Below, one piece after another: positions 1 through 7,794 of a stretch of DNA of 64,000 nucleotides; the stretch's first letter is position 1, and each line of letters begins with the position of its first letter. The notes under the pieces were generated by a model. The model was not told where the DNA came from. It saw nothing but the letters and a program-made list of their open reading frames with translations, and ran no database searches. Made by a program: the position numbers and the translations under genes. Origin of the DNA: Paenibacillus sp. FSL H3-0469 (lineage in GTDB: Bacteria; Bacillota; Bacilli; Paenibacillales; Paenibacillaceae); the NCBI RefSeq assembly GCF_038051945.1, contig NZ_CP150302.1, positions 7,502,001 to 7,566,000 on the forward strand, given 5' to 3'.

Positions 1-74
1 TACAATTCAGATGTATTCGCTTTCATTAAGACGGCATCCGCCGATTCCACGAAATGAGAAGGAGATGGGTATCT

Positions 75-1781
75 GTGAGAAAAAGGAAGTTAAGCTTATC
101 CATGAAGCTGCTGGTGATGCTGGCCCTGCTGTTAACGCCGATGCAGTCCGGCGGAGGCACTGCAAACGCTTGGGAGGGTTCGCCTGTTCCCAAGCTGCAT
201 GTAAGCGGCAATCAGCTGGTGAACGGCAGCGGACAGCCCGTACTGCTCAGCGGCTGGCATCAGCCTACCGGGGCTTACTGGACGTATCAGAACAGCAATT
301 ATTATCTGAACCGCAACGGCGGCAACCGGCATAAGGCCACTCTGGAGTACCTGAAAGAGATCACAGATACCTTCACCAGCACCTCCGCCAAATACGGCAA
401 CAGCCACGGCTGGTACTCGAATCAGGTCCGCCTGTTCATCGACCGCGAGGATATGGGCGATGTCGCAGCCGGAACGTATAACTTCGCGGGCCTTCAGGCA
501 GCTACCCAGAATCTGATCATTCCTTATGTAGAGTATGCGAAGACAAAGGGGCTGTATGTCACGCTGGGGCTGGACTTCACCCTGCTGGACAACAAGGCGA
601 CTACCCAGGCCAACCTGGACAAGTTCAATCAGATCTGGGGTTATCTGGCCTCTCAGCCGGGACTCAAGAGCGCGGATAATGTGATGTTCGAGCTGGTGAA
701 CGAGCCGGTGCTGAGCGATGTGAACGGACAATGGGGCGGCAATCCCTCCCAGCCGAACTTCGCGGCGTTCTGGAATTCGCTGAAGAACTTCCAGAACTCG
801 ATGATCTCGACCATCCGCAGCAAAGGCGCGGACAATGTGATCTGGGCTTCGGGACTCGGCTGGGATCAGCATTATCAGCTGACGGCATCGAGTCCGCTGA
901 CCGATCCGCTTAACAATTACGGGTATGCCGTGCACTGGTACCCGGGCTACGGCGCTTATGACAATTTCAACTCGCTTCAGCAGATCTGGGATAGCAGCAT
1001 CAAGCCTGCGGCCGATGCTTACCCGATCAATATTACGGAAACCACCTGGTTCAAGAACCAGCCGGGCGACTCCTCGTATTGGGATCTGTTCAACGGTACG
1101 AACGCGGGCTTCGGCAAGAATACCAAAGCCATCTTCACTGCCGCCGGCAATGTCAGCATTGCCGTCCATATGAACGGCTTCCTGCTTAATCCCGGTCCGA
1201 AAAGCTCCTTCGCCGATCCGGACGGCGGGCTGCTCTATGACGGCAATGCCACCCGGGACGGTATGGCACGGTTTATCTTCGAATGGTACTATGAGCGGGC
1301 ACAGTTCAACCCTTGGAACGGGGTGTGGAACGGAGTTACCAACAATGCCAAGTACAAGCTGATCAACAGGGCGTCAGGCAAAGCGATTGACGTTCCGAAC
1401 GGGCAGAATACGAATTCCCTTCAGCTCCAGCAGTGGCCGGAGAACACCGCGCTGGCTCAGCAATGGACGGCTACCGATATGGGCACGTACAATAATATTT
1501 ACCGGCTGCGCAGCGTGAACTCCTCTGATAACAAAGTGATGGATGTGCGGAACGGCACGAAGAATAACGGCGAAGCCATCCAGCTGATGCAGGATTTGAA
1601 CAACACCGCCCAGCAGTTCCGGCTCATCAAGCTGAGCAACGGCTACTGGAGCATTCTCAATGTGAACAGTAACAAGGCAGTCGAAGTCACAGGTGCCTCC
1701 ACCGCAGACGGCGCGAAGCTCCAGCAGAACCTCTACCGCGGCGACCTGCACCAGCAATGGAAGCTGGTTCAGGTGAACTAG
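75..1781 (+). CDS. Secreted GH5-type endoglycanase with C-terminal ricin-type (CBM13-like) lectin domain
   Basis: This is a predicted extracellular retaining glycosidase acting on a plant polysaccharide. A signal peptide (basic KRK, hydrophobic LLVMLALLL, cleavage near ANA) is followed by a clan GH-A catalytic domain to about residue 415. The likely acid/base is E210 in a VNEP motif and the likely nucleophile E322 in an ITETTW motif. Residues about 427-568 form a ricin-B-like module with repeated QQW/QQF motifs, probably for polysaccharide binding. The GTG at 75 was chosen because GAAGGAG lies about 10 bases upstream; an in-frame ATG at 54 precedes that ribosome binding site and an ATG at 102 is also possible. 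The gene is followed by a strong terminator. The GH5 call is by overall resemblance; subfamily and substrate are not determined. Confidence 0.85.
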   Translation: MRKRKLSLSMKLLVMLALLLTPMQSGGGTANAWEGSPVPKLHVSGNQLVNGSGQPVLLSGWHQPTGAYWTYQNSNYYLNRNGGNRHKATLEYLKEITDTFTSTSAKYGNSHGWYSNQVRLFIDREDMGDVAAGTYNFAGLQAATQNLIIPYVEYAKTKGLYVTLGLDFTLLDNKATTQANLDKFNQIWGYLASQPGLKSADNVMFELVNEPVLSDVNGQWGGNPSQPNFAAFWNSLKNFQNSMISTIRSKGADNVIWASGLGWDQHYQLTASSPLTDPLNNYGYAVHWYPGYGAYDNFNSLQQIWDSSIKPAADAYPINITETTWFKNQPGDSSYWDLFNGTNAGFGKNTKAIFTAAGNVSIAVHMNGFLLNPGPKSSFADPDGGLLYDGNATRDGMARFIFEWYYERAQFNPWNGVWNGVTNNAKYKLINRASGKAIDVPNGQNTNSLQLQQWPENTALAQQWTATDMGTYNNIYRLRSVNSSDNKVMDVRNGTKNNGEAIQLMQDLNNTAQQFRLIKLSNGYWSILNVNSNKAVEVTGASTADGAKLQQNLYRGDLHQQWKLVQVN

Positions 1782-1794
1782 AGCTTTATGGTAA

Positions 1795-1866
1795 GAGCCC
1801 CCTTCTCCATCTGCAGGGCGGTCCGGGAAAGTACCGGATTGCCCTGCGGGGGGAGGGGGCTTTTTT
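1795..1866 (+). terminator. Rho-independent terminator after the GH5 gene
   Basis: AGCCCCCT near 1797 pairs with AGGGGGCT ending near 1861. An inner stem CCGG-GAAAGTA-CCGG is stacked with CAGGGC/GCCCTG. A run of six T follows. Confidence 0.85.
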
Positions 1867-1890
1867 GAGCGTGCGGGAGGTGCAAGTGAG

Positions 1891-2410
1891 AAATGTAATC
1901 GAAAAACCGATTAGATTCAGCGCTGCGGAGGCGTGCGGGCGAAATGTAATCGAAAAACCGATTACATTCGGCGCTGCGGAGGCGTGCGGGCGAAATGTAA
2001 TCGAAAAACCGATTACACTCGGCGCTAGCGGAGGCGCGCGGGGGAAATGTAATCGAAAAACCGATTACACTTGGCGCTGCGGAGGCGTGCGGGCGAAATG
2101 TAATCGAAAAACCGATTACATTCGGCGCTGCGGAGGCGTGCGGGCGAAATGTAATCGAAAAACCGATTACATTCGGCGCTGCGGAGGCGTGCGGGCGAAA
2201 TGTAATCGAAAAACCGATTACACTCGGCGCTGCGGAGGCGCGTGGGCGAAATGTAATCGAAAAACAGATTACATTCGGCGCTGCGGAGGCGCGTGGGCGA
2301 AAGGTAATCGAAAAACAGATTACATTCGGCACTGCGGAGGCGTGCGGGGGTGCGAGAGCAAATGTGTGTGAAAAACCGAATACATTTTGCGCGCGGGGAG
2401 GTACGGGAGA
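1891..2410. repeat. 51-bp-period tandem array of hairpin repeats (array 1, ten units)
   Basis: Ten direct repeats start at 1891, 1942, 1993, 2045, 2096, 2147, 2198, 2249, 2300 and 2360. Spacing is 51 (once 52, last 60). Each unit holds a core AAATGTAATCG-AAAAAC-CGATTACA, with perfect 8-base inverted arms TGTAATCG / CGATTACA around a six-base loop, then a GC-rich linker (about CGGCGCTGCGGAGGCGTGCGGGCG). Units 8 and 9 have CAGATTACA, which breaks one arm pair; unit 10 is degenerate, and a further decayed piece extends to about 2450. Because 51 is a multiple of three the array is open in several frames, but the translations are purely periodic and are not taken as genes. The same core recurs at 61661-61890 with another linker. 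Confidence 0.95.
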
Positions 2411-2457
2411 TGGGTGGCGACGGGTGGCGGGCCGGGCGCAAATGTGCGGAGGGAAAC

Positions 2458-2500
2458 AGTTGCCTTTTATACACTTGCTGATGAACACAAGGCTCCTCCT
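2458..2500. repeat. Degenerate AGTTGG...ACACTTG repeat, left part, interrupted by the insertion sequence
   Basis: AGTTGCCTTTTATACACTTG resembles AGTTGGATAAAGTACACTTG at 45008 and units at 22887-23075 and 31980-32115. Removing the insertion sequence plus one 8-base target duplication brings this motif to about 53 bases from the next one at 3934, close to the normal period of this family. Confidence 0.6.
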
Positions 2501-3915
2501 GATGGCGTAAAGTAAGTTGTGTACCACAATTTGGAGCCTAGCCAGGCACCAAAAAAGTAGGGTATCCTCGGGTTTACCACAACACCAAGAAGGAGCCCTA
2601 CTCGATGACTATTGTACCCGAACATATGCTAAATAATCTATTTGAAAAACTTGTTAAAGACTTCATGAAAGAGAATATGGAATCGCTCCTGCGTGCCGAA
2701 ATCCAAGGGTTTATGGCGAGTGAAGAAGCCGGTGCCAGCAATAGCCGTAACGGATACTATACACGGGATCTGCATACGAGATACGGCCATATCGAGGATC
2801 TTCAGGTTCCCCGGGACCGCCAGGGTCTCTTTCAAACTCAGATGTTTGAACCCTACCAACGGCGGGAGGGCTGGCTGGAAGAAGCGGTGATCCAGATGTA
2901 TAAATCCGGCATGGGAACCCGGGACGTGGCCCGATTTATTGAAAGCATGTTCGGCAGCCATTACTCGCCCACCACCATCAGTAACATCACCGCTACGGTG
3001 CTGGAGGATATCCACCAGTGGCAGAAACGTCCGCTGAGCAAACGCTACTCTGTGATCTACCTGGATGGGCTGTACGTGAAGCTTAAACGGGGCACGGTCC
3101 GGGGCGAAGTCGTCTATTTTGCCATGGGAATCGACGAAGAGGGTCAGCGTCAAATTCTGGGGTTCTACGTAGGGGGTCAAGAGAGCTCGAATGGCTGGCG
3201 GGAGGTGCTCAAAGATCTTTACGCACGCGGGGCCCAGGAAGTGCTACTCGGTGTATTTGACGGACTGCCGGGGCTCGATGCGGCCTTTAAAGAAACCTAC
3301 CCGCAGGCGGATGTGCAGCATTGTGTGGTGCACAAAGTACGAGCCACGTTACCCAAAATCCGTGTGGAGCACAAAACCGATGTGATTAAGGCCCTGAAGA
3401 CCGTGTATGATGCACCAGATGAGGTCGTGGCCCGGGCGAACTTTGACACGGTGAAAGCGAAGTGGAATGCGTTATACCCGAAGGAAATGCGGTCTTGGGA
3501 GGAGCAGCTTTCGACGTTACTGACGTTCTACAAGTACCCGGAACCGATGCGTAAAGCGATTTACACGTCCAATCCCATTGAGCGAATGAACAAGGAAATC
3601 CGCAAACGTCTGAAGCCGATGAACAGTCTGACCAACATGGATGCGGCAGAAAAAATCGTGTATCTGGAGATGTTAGGCTACAACGAAAGGTTTGGGCAGC
3701 GAGTCACCCCTGGCTTTGGGGTGGACACGGTGAAAAAGAAGCTCAGCCAGCTCTATGAAGCCCGCTACCCTTCGTTGCCCACAGTCGTAGAAGAGTAGCC
3801 AATGAATCCAATTTCTGGGGGTCGGGGTTCCCCCTCCCCCCAGAAACACTACACCCCCAACCCGTAACCCCGGGGAGGTACTTCTACTCATTTACACAAA
3901 CTTCTTGACGCTACC
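2501..3915 (+). mobile_element. IS256-family insertion sequence, apparently complete
   Basis: A full-length transposase is bounded by imperfect terminal inverted repeats. The left end starts GATGGCGTAAAGTAAGTTGT at 2501. The reverse complement of the right end starts GGTAGCGTCAAGAAGTTTGT and ends at 3915. About 17 of 24 positions agree. Flanking CTCCTCCT (2493-2500) and CTCCTCTC (3916-3923) may be a decayed 8-base target duplication. The length of about 1.4 kb is usual for IS256. The exact ends are uncertain by a base or two. Confidence 0.75.
2605..3798 (+). CDS. IS256-family (mutator-type) DDE transposase
   Basis: The protein catalyses cut-and-paste or copy-out transposition of the surrounding element. 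It has 397 residues, the usual IS256 transposase length, with no frameshift. The catalytic triad is visible as D154 in YLDGLYVKL, D219 in FDGLPGL and E326 in NPIERMNKE. The HCVVHKVR segment after the second Asp is typical of the family. The start ATG follows AGAAGGAG with good spacing. The element may still be active, since the open reading frame is intact and both ends are recognisable. Confidence 0.95.
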   Translation: MTIVPEHMLNNLFEKLVKDFMKENMESLLRAEIQGFMASEEAGASNSRNGYYTRDLHTRYGHIEDLQVPRDRQGLFQTQMFEPYQRREGWLEEAVIQMYKSGMGTRDVARFIESMFGSHYSPTTISNITATVLEDIHQWQKRPLSKRYSVIYLDGLYVKLKRGTVRGEVVYFAMGIDEEGQRQILGFYVGGQESSNGWREVLKDLYARGAQEVLLGVFDGLPGLDAAFKETYPQADVQHCVVHKVRATLPKIRVEHKTDVIKALKTVYDAPDEVVARANFDTVKAKWNALYPKEMRSWEEQLSTLLTFYKYPEPMRKAIYTSNPIERMNKEIRKRLKPMNSLTNMDAAEKIVYLEMLGYNERFGQRVTPGFGVDTVKKKLSQLYEARYPSLPTVVEE

Positions 3916-4080
3916 CTCCTCTCCTGCGCCAACGGTTGGAAAAACAACACTTAATTATACACATTTCCACTAAAGTGACGAGATCAAACTAATTAGATGC
4001 TGCTTTTCCACTTACTCCCGCCCAATCCTGAGAATCCAGCCAATTAAGATACCTTTGTCCACCTATTTCCGAGAGAGAAG
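3916..4080. repeat. Degenerate repeat tract continuing right of the insertion sequence; 4081-4383 otherwise featureless
   Basis: GGTTGGAAAAACAACACTTA at 3934 matches the AGTTGGA...ACACTT family. Further decayed copies read TTTCCACTAAAGTG and TTTTCCACTTACTC in the same tract. Between 4081 and the GH27 gene I see no gene. An inverted repeat TATGTATT (4286-4293) / AATACATA (4314-4321) lies about 65 bases before the start codon and could be an operator, but this is weak. Confidence 0.55.
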
Positions 4081-4383
4081 ATGACACAAGTAGTTTTGCT
4101 TGCAGCAGGGCCAGAGAAGGTGTGATTGTTCAACCAGCCTACCCGCCCACTCCCGTCGAAGTTGCTGTATATGCGCCCGCAAGCATCACAATCCGCATAA
4201 AACATACCAAGCTCTTTACACCTTCGATTCTCTCACTCCTTATATAAGAAAAGCAACATACATCCATACGAAAGCAACGTAAAGCTATGTATTATAAAGG
4301 TTTTATATGATTAAATACATAAATAATACAGCATTTGCCCAGGGCTCAACTCCTGTCATAATGCGAAAGGATGAATACAAATT

Positions 4384-5547
4384 ATGGACAAACAGCAACA
4401 GCTTGGCTTGACCCCGCCGATGGGGTGGAATTCGTGGAACACTTTTACTTGGGATATCAACGAGCAATTGATCCGGGAAGCGGCCGATACGCTTGTGGCG
4501 GACGGTTATAAGGATGCAGGGTACGAATACATTGTCATTGACGATTGCTGGAGCCTCAAGGAGCGGGATGAGCAGGGCAGGCTGGTGGCAGATCCGGTTA
4601 AATTCCCGAACGGAATGAAGGCGGTTGCAGATTATATTCACTCCAAGGGACTGAAGTTCGGGATGTACTCTTGTGTGGGAACACATACCTGCGCCGGGTA
4701 TCCGGGCAGTTTTGAGCATGAATTCCAGGATGCCGCTTCGCTGGCCGAATGGGGCGTAGACTTCCTGAAGTATGATTACTGCTTTAAGCCAAGACATATG
4801 TCTGGAGAGCTGCTGTACAAACGGATGAGTCTTGCGCTTAAGAACTGCGGACGGGACATCCTTTTCTCCGCTTGTAACTGGGGTGAGGATAATGTCTACC
4901 AGTGGATTCGTGAATCCGGTGCACATATGTACCGGTCTACCGGCGACATTCAGGACAGCTGGGAATCGATCAAGACTCTCGCGCTGTCGCAGCTCGACAA
5001 AGCCGCCTACACCGGAGCCTACTGCCATAATGATCTGGATATGCTCGTTGTGGGCATGTACGGGGGCAGCAACAGTGACTTCATCGGCAGTCAGATTGGC
5101 GGCTGTACAGATGTGGAATACAAGACCCACTTCTCGCTGTGGAGCCTGATGGGTTCTCCGCTAATGATCGGCAGTGACATCCGCAAGGCGAATGAGGCGA
5201 CTAAGAACATTCTGCTGAACCCGGATCTGATTGCCATCAACCAGGATATCGAGGGCCGCGGAGCTTACCGCATTAAGCCTGAGCCGCAGTGGTTCCATAC
5301 CAATGAAGTATTCATGCTGGTAAAAGTATTGGCAGACGGTGACCTGGCCATCGGGTTCTTCAACCTGAGCGATGGCCAGCGAGAGATGTCGCTGCAATTC
5401 TGGGATTTCGGACTTCCGTATGCCTCCGGCAAATCGCTGTCCCTGTATGACTGCTGGGAGCACAAGGAACTTGGCGTGTTCAGGGAAAGATATGCTCCGG
5501 TCATTCCGGCTCATGATTGTCTGATTGTACGGGCTAAGATCGTCTAA
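4384..5547 (+). CDS. GH27 alpha-galactosidase (or beta-L-arabinopyranosidase), cytoplasmic
   Basis: The enzyme hydrolyses terminal alpha-D-galactosyl residues with retention; some GH27 members act on beta-L-arabinopyranosides. It has 387 residues and no signal peptide, so it probably acts on imported oligosaccharides. The family signature TPPMGWNSWNTF is at the N-terminus, followed by IDDCW. The nucleophile is D131 in LKYDYC, and the acid/base is D188 in STGDIQDSW, aligning with the ADIDDSW of animal enzymes. A beta-sandwich C-terminal domain of about 90 residues completes the fold. AAAGGATG lies upstream of the ATG. A small Cys-rich gene follows after 15 bases and likely shares the transcript. 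Confidence 0.92.
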   Translation: MDKQQQLGLTPPMGWNSWNTFTWDINEQLIREAADTLVADGYKDAGYEYIVIDDCWSLKERDEQGRLVADPVKFPNGMKAVADYIHSKGLKFGMYSCVGTHTCAGYPGSFEHEFQDAASLAEWGVDFLKYDYCFKPRHMSGELLYKRMSLALKNCGRDILFSACNWGEDNVYQWIRESGAHMYRSTGDIQDSWESIKTLALSQLDKAAYTGAYCHNDLDMLVVGMYGGSNSDFIGSQIGGCTDVEYKTHFSLWSLMGSPLMIGSDIRKANEATKNILLNPDLIAINQDIEGRGAYRIKPEPQWFHTNEVFMLVKVLADGDLAIGFFNLSDGQREMSLQFWDFGLPYASGKSLSLYDCWEHKELGVFRERYAPVIPAHDCLIVRAKIV

Positions 5548-5562
5548 CGGGCAGCCAAAAAA

Positions 5563-5760
5563 ATGAGCAGAACCTGCAGAAAATGCGGCGTCCCCTTAAT
5601 GACGGATGATGTGGCGATTTACCTCAAGCTGGTCACACGCAATGCCCAGGATTTCCTGTGCATCGACTGCCTTGGTGTTCAGTTGAAATGCGGACGAGAG
5701 CCGATTGAGCGGCTGATTAAGTATTTCCGGGAATCGGGAAAATGCGTGTTGTTCCGTTAA
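5563..5760 (+). CDS. Small zinc-ribbon-like protein, 65 residues
   Basis: I do not recognise a named family. The protein has two Cys pairs, CRKC near residue 5 and CIDC near residue 33, plus C43 and C61. This arrangement suggests a structural zinc site. It starts 15 bases after the alpha-galactosidase stop with only a weak ribosome binding site, so translation may be coupled to that gene. A strong hairpin follows it, making GH27 plus this gene a two-gene unit. A role beside a glycosidase is not evident; it could be a regulator or adaptor. The function is unknown. Confidence 0.7.
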   Translation: MSRTCRKCGVPLMTDDVAIYLKLVTRNAQDFLCIDCLGVQLKCGREPIERLIKYFRESGKCVLFR

Positions 5761-5774
5761 CGTTACAGACAAGC

Positions 5775-5812
5775 CAGAGCAGCAGTCTCCAAGGATGGAG
5801 ATTGCTGCTCTG
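5775..5812 (+). terminator. Hairpin terminator after the GH27 unit
   Basis: CAGAGCAGCAGTCTCC pairs with GGAGATTGCTGCTCTG across the loop AAGGAT (16 pairs, one G-T). The following T-rich tail is weak. Confidence 0.75.
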
Positions 5813-5859
5813 TATAGGTTTTGGGGTCATCATCGAAGCTAAAGTCCCGCTTTGTGGGG

Positions 5860-6468
5860 TTATTTTATAGGATCAGTGTTATCAAGACAGGGCGCATTCC
5901 GTATATACACGGTTAACATTCTGGCTATGTCTTCGGGAGGCATCGCACGGCCGCTCCTAAACCAGTGATTGATAAGCCCGAATTGGGCGTTACCCAAATA
6001 GGCTATGGCATATTCAGTAAACAAGCGGCTCTCTTGATTCATCTCCGGTTGCTGTTGTATCAGATGATCATATAAGCGTGTACCGGTCAGATACCGCAGC
6101 CGTTCCTGGATCTCAGCCGGGGCATCCGGATGGAACAGCACCTTGAAAAAACTGGCGTGCTGCTGCATATACTCAAGGGCCTTAGTAATAGGAGGGAAAG
6201 CTGCTTGCGGGTCAGGATAGTCCATTAACTCTTGCATCTGGATGGGCGCAAATACCTCTAATAATCCTTGGAAAAATGATGTCTCCTCAATCAGATGAAA
6301 AATATCTTTATAATGCAAATAGAAGGTACCCCGGTTGATCCCTGCTTTTTCACAAAGATTCTTGACCTTCAGTCCTTTAATTCCTTCCTTCTCCAAGATC
6401 GAAAATAAGGCGTTCTCTATTAGGGTACGGCTGCGGACGGCTCTCATGTCTGCACTCTGTTCGGTCAC
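5860..6468 (-). CDS. TetR/AcrR-family transcriptional regulator
   Basis: The protein is a 202-residue DNA-binding repressor. A TetR N-terminal helix-turn-helix lies at about residues 10-57 (GLKVKNLCEKAGINRGTFYLHYKD), followed by a helical ligand-binding domain of the type seen in DhaS-like regulators. The GTG start has AAGGAGG seven bases upstream. It is transcribed away from the aldo-keto reductase gene, with 188 bases between them, the usual arrangement for a repressor of its divergent neighbour. The ligand is unknown, though a carbonyl compound or other stress signal would fit the neighbour. Confidence 0.9.
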   Translation of the reverse strand: MTEQSADMRAVRSRTLIENALFSILEKEGIKGLKVKNLCEKAGINRGTFYLHYKDIFHLIEETSFFQGLLEVFAPIQMQELMDYPDPQAAFPPITKALEYMQQHASFFKVLFHPDAPAEIQERLRYLTGTRLYDHLIQQQPEMNQESRLFTEYAIAYLGNAQFGLINHWFRSGRAMPPEDIARMLTVYIRNAPCLDNTDPIK

Positions 6469-6556
6469 GGGCGGACCTCCTTGTTATGGATAAGCATTCA
6501 TTTATCAACACTTTTGACATTGTATCTATTAATATACACTTTACCTGTAATGTTCA

Positions 6557-6585
6557 TTGCTCCTCCTAATAGGCCTGAGTATAAT
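6557..6585 (+). promoter_or_regulatory. Candidate sigma-A promoter of the aldo-keto reductase gene
   Basis: TTGCTC (6557-6562) and TATAAT (6580-6585) are separated by 17 bases and lie 72 bases before the start codon. Confidence 0.5.
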
Positions 6586-6604
6586 GGGTCCTAGCGCTGG
6601 AATC

Positions 6605-6614
6605 AACACGTGTT
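6605..6614. promoter_or_regulatory. Candidate TetR operator (palindrome)
   Basis: AACACGTGTT is a perfect 10-base palindrome within TCAACACGTGTTCA, just downstream of the candidate promoter. A second imperfect inverted repeat, GATAA-N8-TTATC, lies at 6489-6506 nearer the regulator. Binding by the divergent TetR protein is an inference. Confidence 0.4.
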
Positions 6615-6656
6615 CATTATCTTCGCCATGGCAGGAGCTTAACTAGGAGGATTAAC

Positions 6657-7685
6657 ATGGAATATCGTTTTCTTGGAAAGACGGGTACTAAGGTCAGCAG
6701 CTTTGCGCTTGGCGGGTCTGGTTTTGGAACCAGGACAAGTGAGGCAGAGAGCCGGCAAATCATAGATAAGGCTTTGGATTACGGGATGAATCTGGTGGAT
6801 ACTTCTAATATTTACGGAAAGGGAGAATCGGAACGTGTGATAGGCCAAGCGATTAAGCACAGACGGCAGGATGTTCTGTTGGCTTCTAAATTTGGTGCGG
6901 AGTCTTCTGAGAAAATCAATCAGAACGGCGGGTCACGCCGCTGGATACGGACGGCTGTCGAGCAAAGCCTGTTACGTCTGCAAACCGATTATATAGACCT
7001 TTATCAGCTTCATCTTCCGCTCGAATGGATGGCCTATGAAGAAATTCTGCTCACGTTAAACGATTTGGTGAGGGAGGGGAAAATTCATCATATCGGCACC
7101 TCCAATCACCTTGGCGGACAGCTTGTACAAGCGCAGGCGATTAGTGACCGTTATCATATTCATCGTTTTGTAAGTGAACAGACACCCTATTCGTTGATTA
7201 ACCGGCGGATGGAATTTGAACTGGCCGGAATCGCCAGGCAATACGATTTGTCTCTATTTGTGTACAGTCCCTTATCCGGGGGCTTGCTGACTGGCAAATA
7301 TAAACCGGGCCAGCCCGCGCAAAGCGGCACACGCGCTTTCGAATTAAAAGGGTATATGGATAATCTCGACCCGGAACTGGCTGAAAATGAAAACAAGTTC
7401 AGGATCATAGCCCAATTGCAACAGCTGGCCAATGATTCGGGGATTTTGCTGGCGGATATGGCCACCGCTTTTACACAAAGCCATCCGGCTGTCACCTCTA
7501 CGATATGGGGACCACGGACCTTGGAGCAATTGAATGCCTATATCTCCGGTGCGGAGACCAGGCTCAGTACAGATGTGCTGGATGCGATTGATGGTATTGT
7601 TACGCCAGGCAAACGGGTAGACGATAAAGAGCAAACCTGGACGCCGGTGTGGATGAAGCCGGAACAGCGCAGACGGCATATGTAG
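6657..7685 (+). CDS. Aldo/keto reductase
   Basis: The enzyme is an NAD(P)H-dependent carbonyl reductase with a TIM-barrel fold. It has 342 residues. The catalytic tetrad is visible as D48 and Y53 (LVDTSNIYG), K78 (LLASKFG) and H119 (LYQLHLP). The C-terminal cofactor-binding region around WGPRTLEQL is present. The ATG follows AGGAGG. It is divergent from a TetR gene that probably represses it. The substrate cannot be read from the sequence. Confidence 0.92.
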   Translation: MEYRFLGKTGTKVSSFALGGSGFGTRTSEAESRQIIDKALDYGMNLVDTSNIYGKGESERVIGQAIKHRRQDVLLASKFGAESSEKINQNGGSRRWIRTAVEQSLLRLQTDYIDLYQLHLPLEWMAYEEILLTLNDLVREGKIHHIGTSNHLGGQLVQAQAISDRYHIHRFVSEQTPYSLINRRMEFELAGIARQYDLSLFVYSPLSGGLLTGKYKPGQPAQSGTRAFELKGYMDNLDPELAENENKFRIIAQLQQLANDSGILLADMATAFTQSHPAVTSTIWGPRTLEQLNAYISGAETRLSTDVLDAIDGIVTPGKRVDDKEQTWTPVWMKPEQRRRHM

Positions 7686-7713
7686 CTGCACGTACCTTAA
7701 GTATAAAAACAAC

Positions 7714-7753
7714 AGCGGCAGAACAAGACGGATAACCGTCCCGTTCTGCCGCT
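7714..7753. terminator. Bidirectional terminator between convergent genes
   Basis: AGCGGCAGAAC pairs with GTTCTGCCGCT, with an inner GACGG-ATAA-CCGTC stem. On the minus strand it is followed by GTTGTTTTTA; on the plus strand the tail is less T-rich. It serves the reductase gene and the convergent SLH gene. Confidence 0.75.
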
Positions 7754-7794
7754 GAGTCATTTATTTGTAGGGATGCAGGAAGATGCTACGGGCA

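Noticed and set aside
1891-2410. CRISPR-like geometry (26-base core, 25-base intervening sequence)
   Set aside because: The intervening sequences are nearly identical within the array instead of unique, the core is an internal hairpin, and no cas gene is in the window.
1757-2527. Open frames of about 200-250 codons through array 1 on both strands
   Set aside because: They are open because the 51-base period is a multiple of three. The products are 17-residue periodic repeats without ribosome binding sites.
4100-4282. 60-codon frame in the gap before the alpha-galactosidase
   Set aside because: It lies in degenerate repeat and low-information sequence, with no ribosome binding site or domain.
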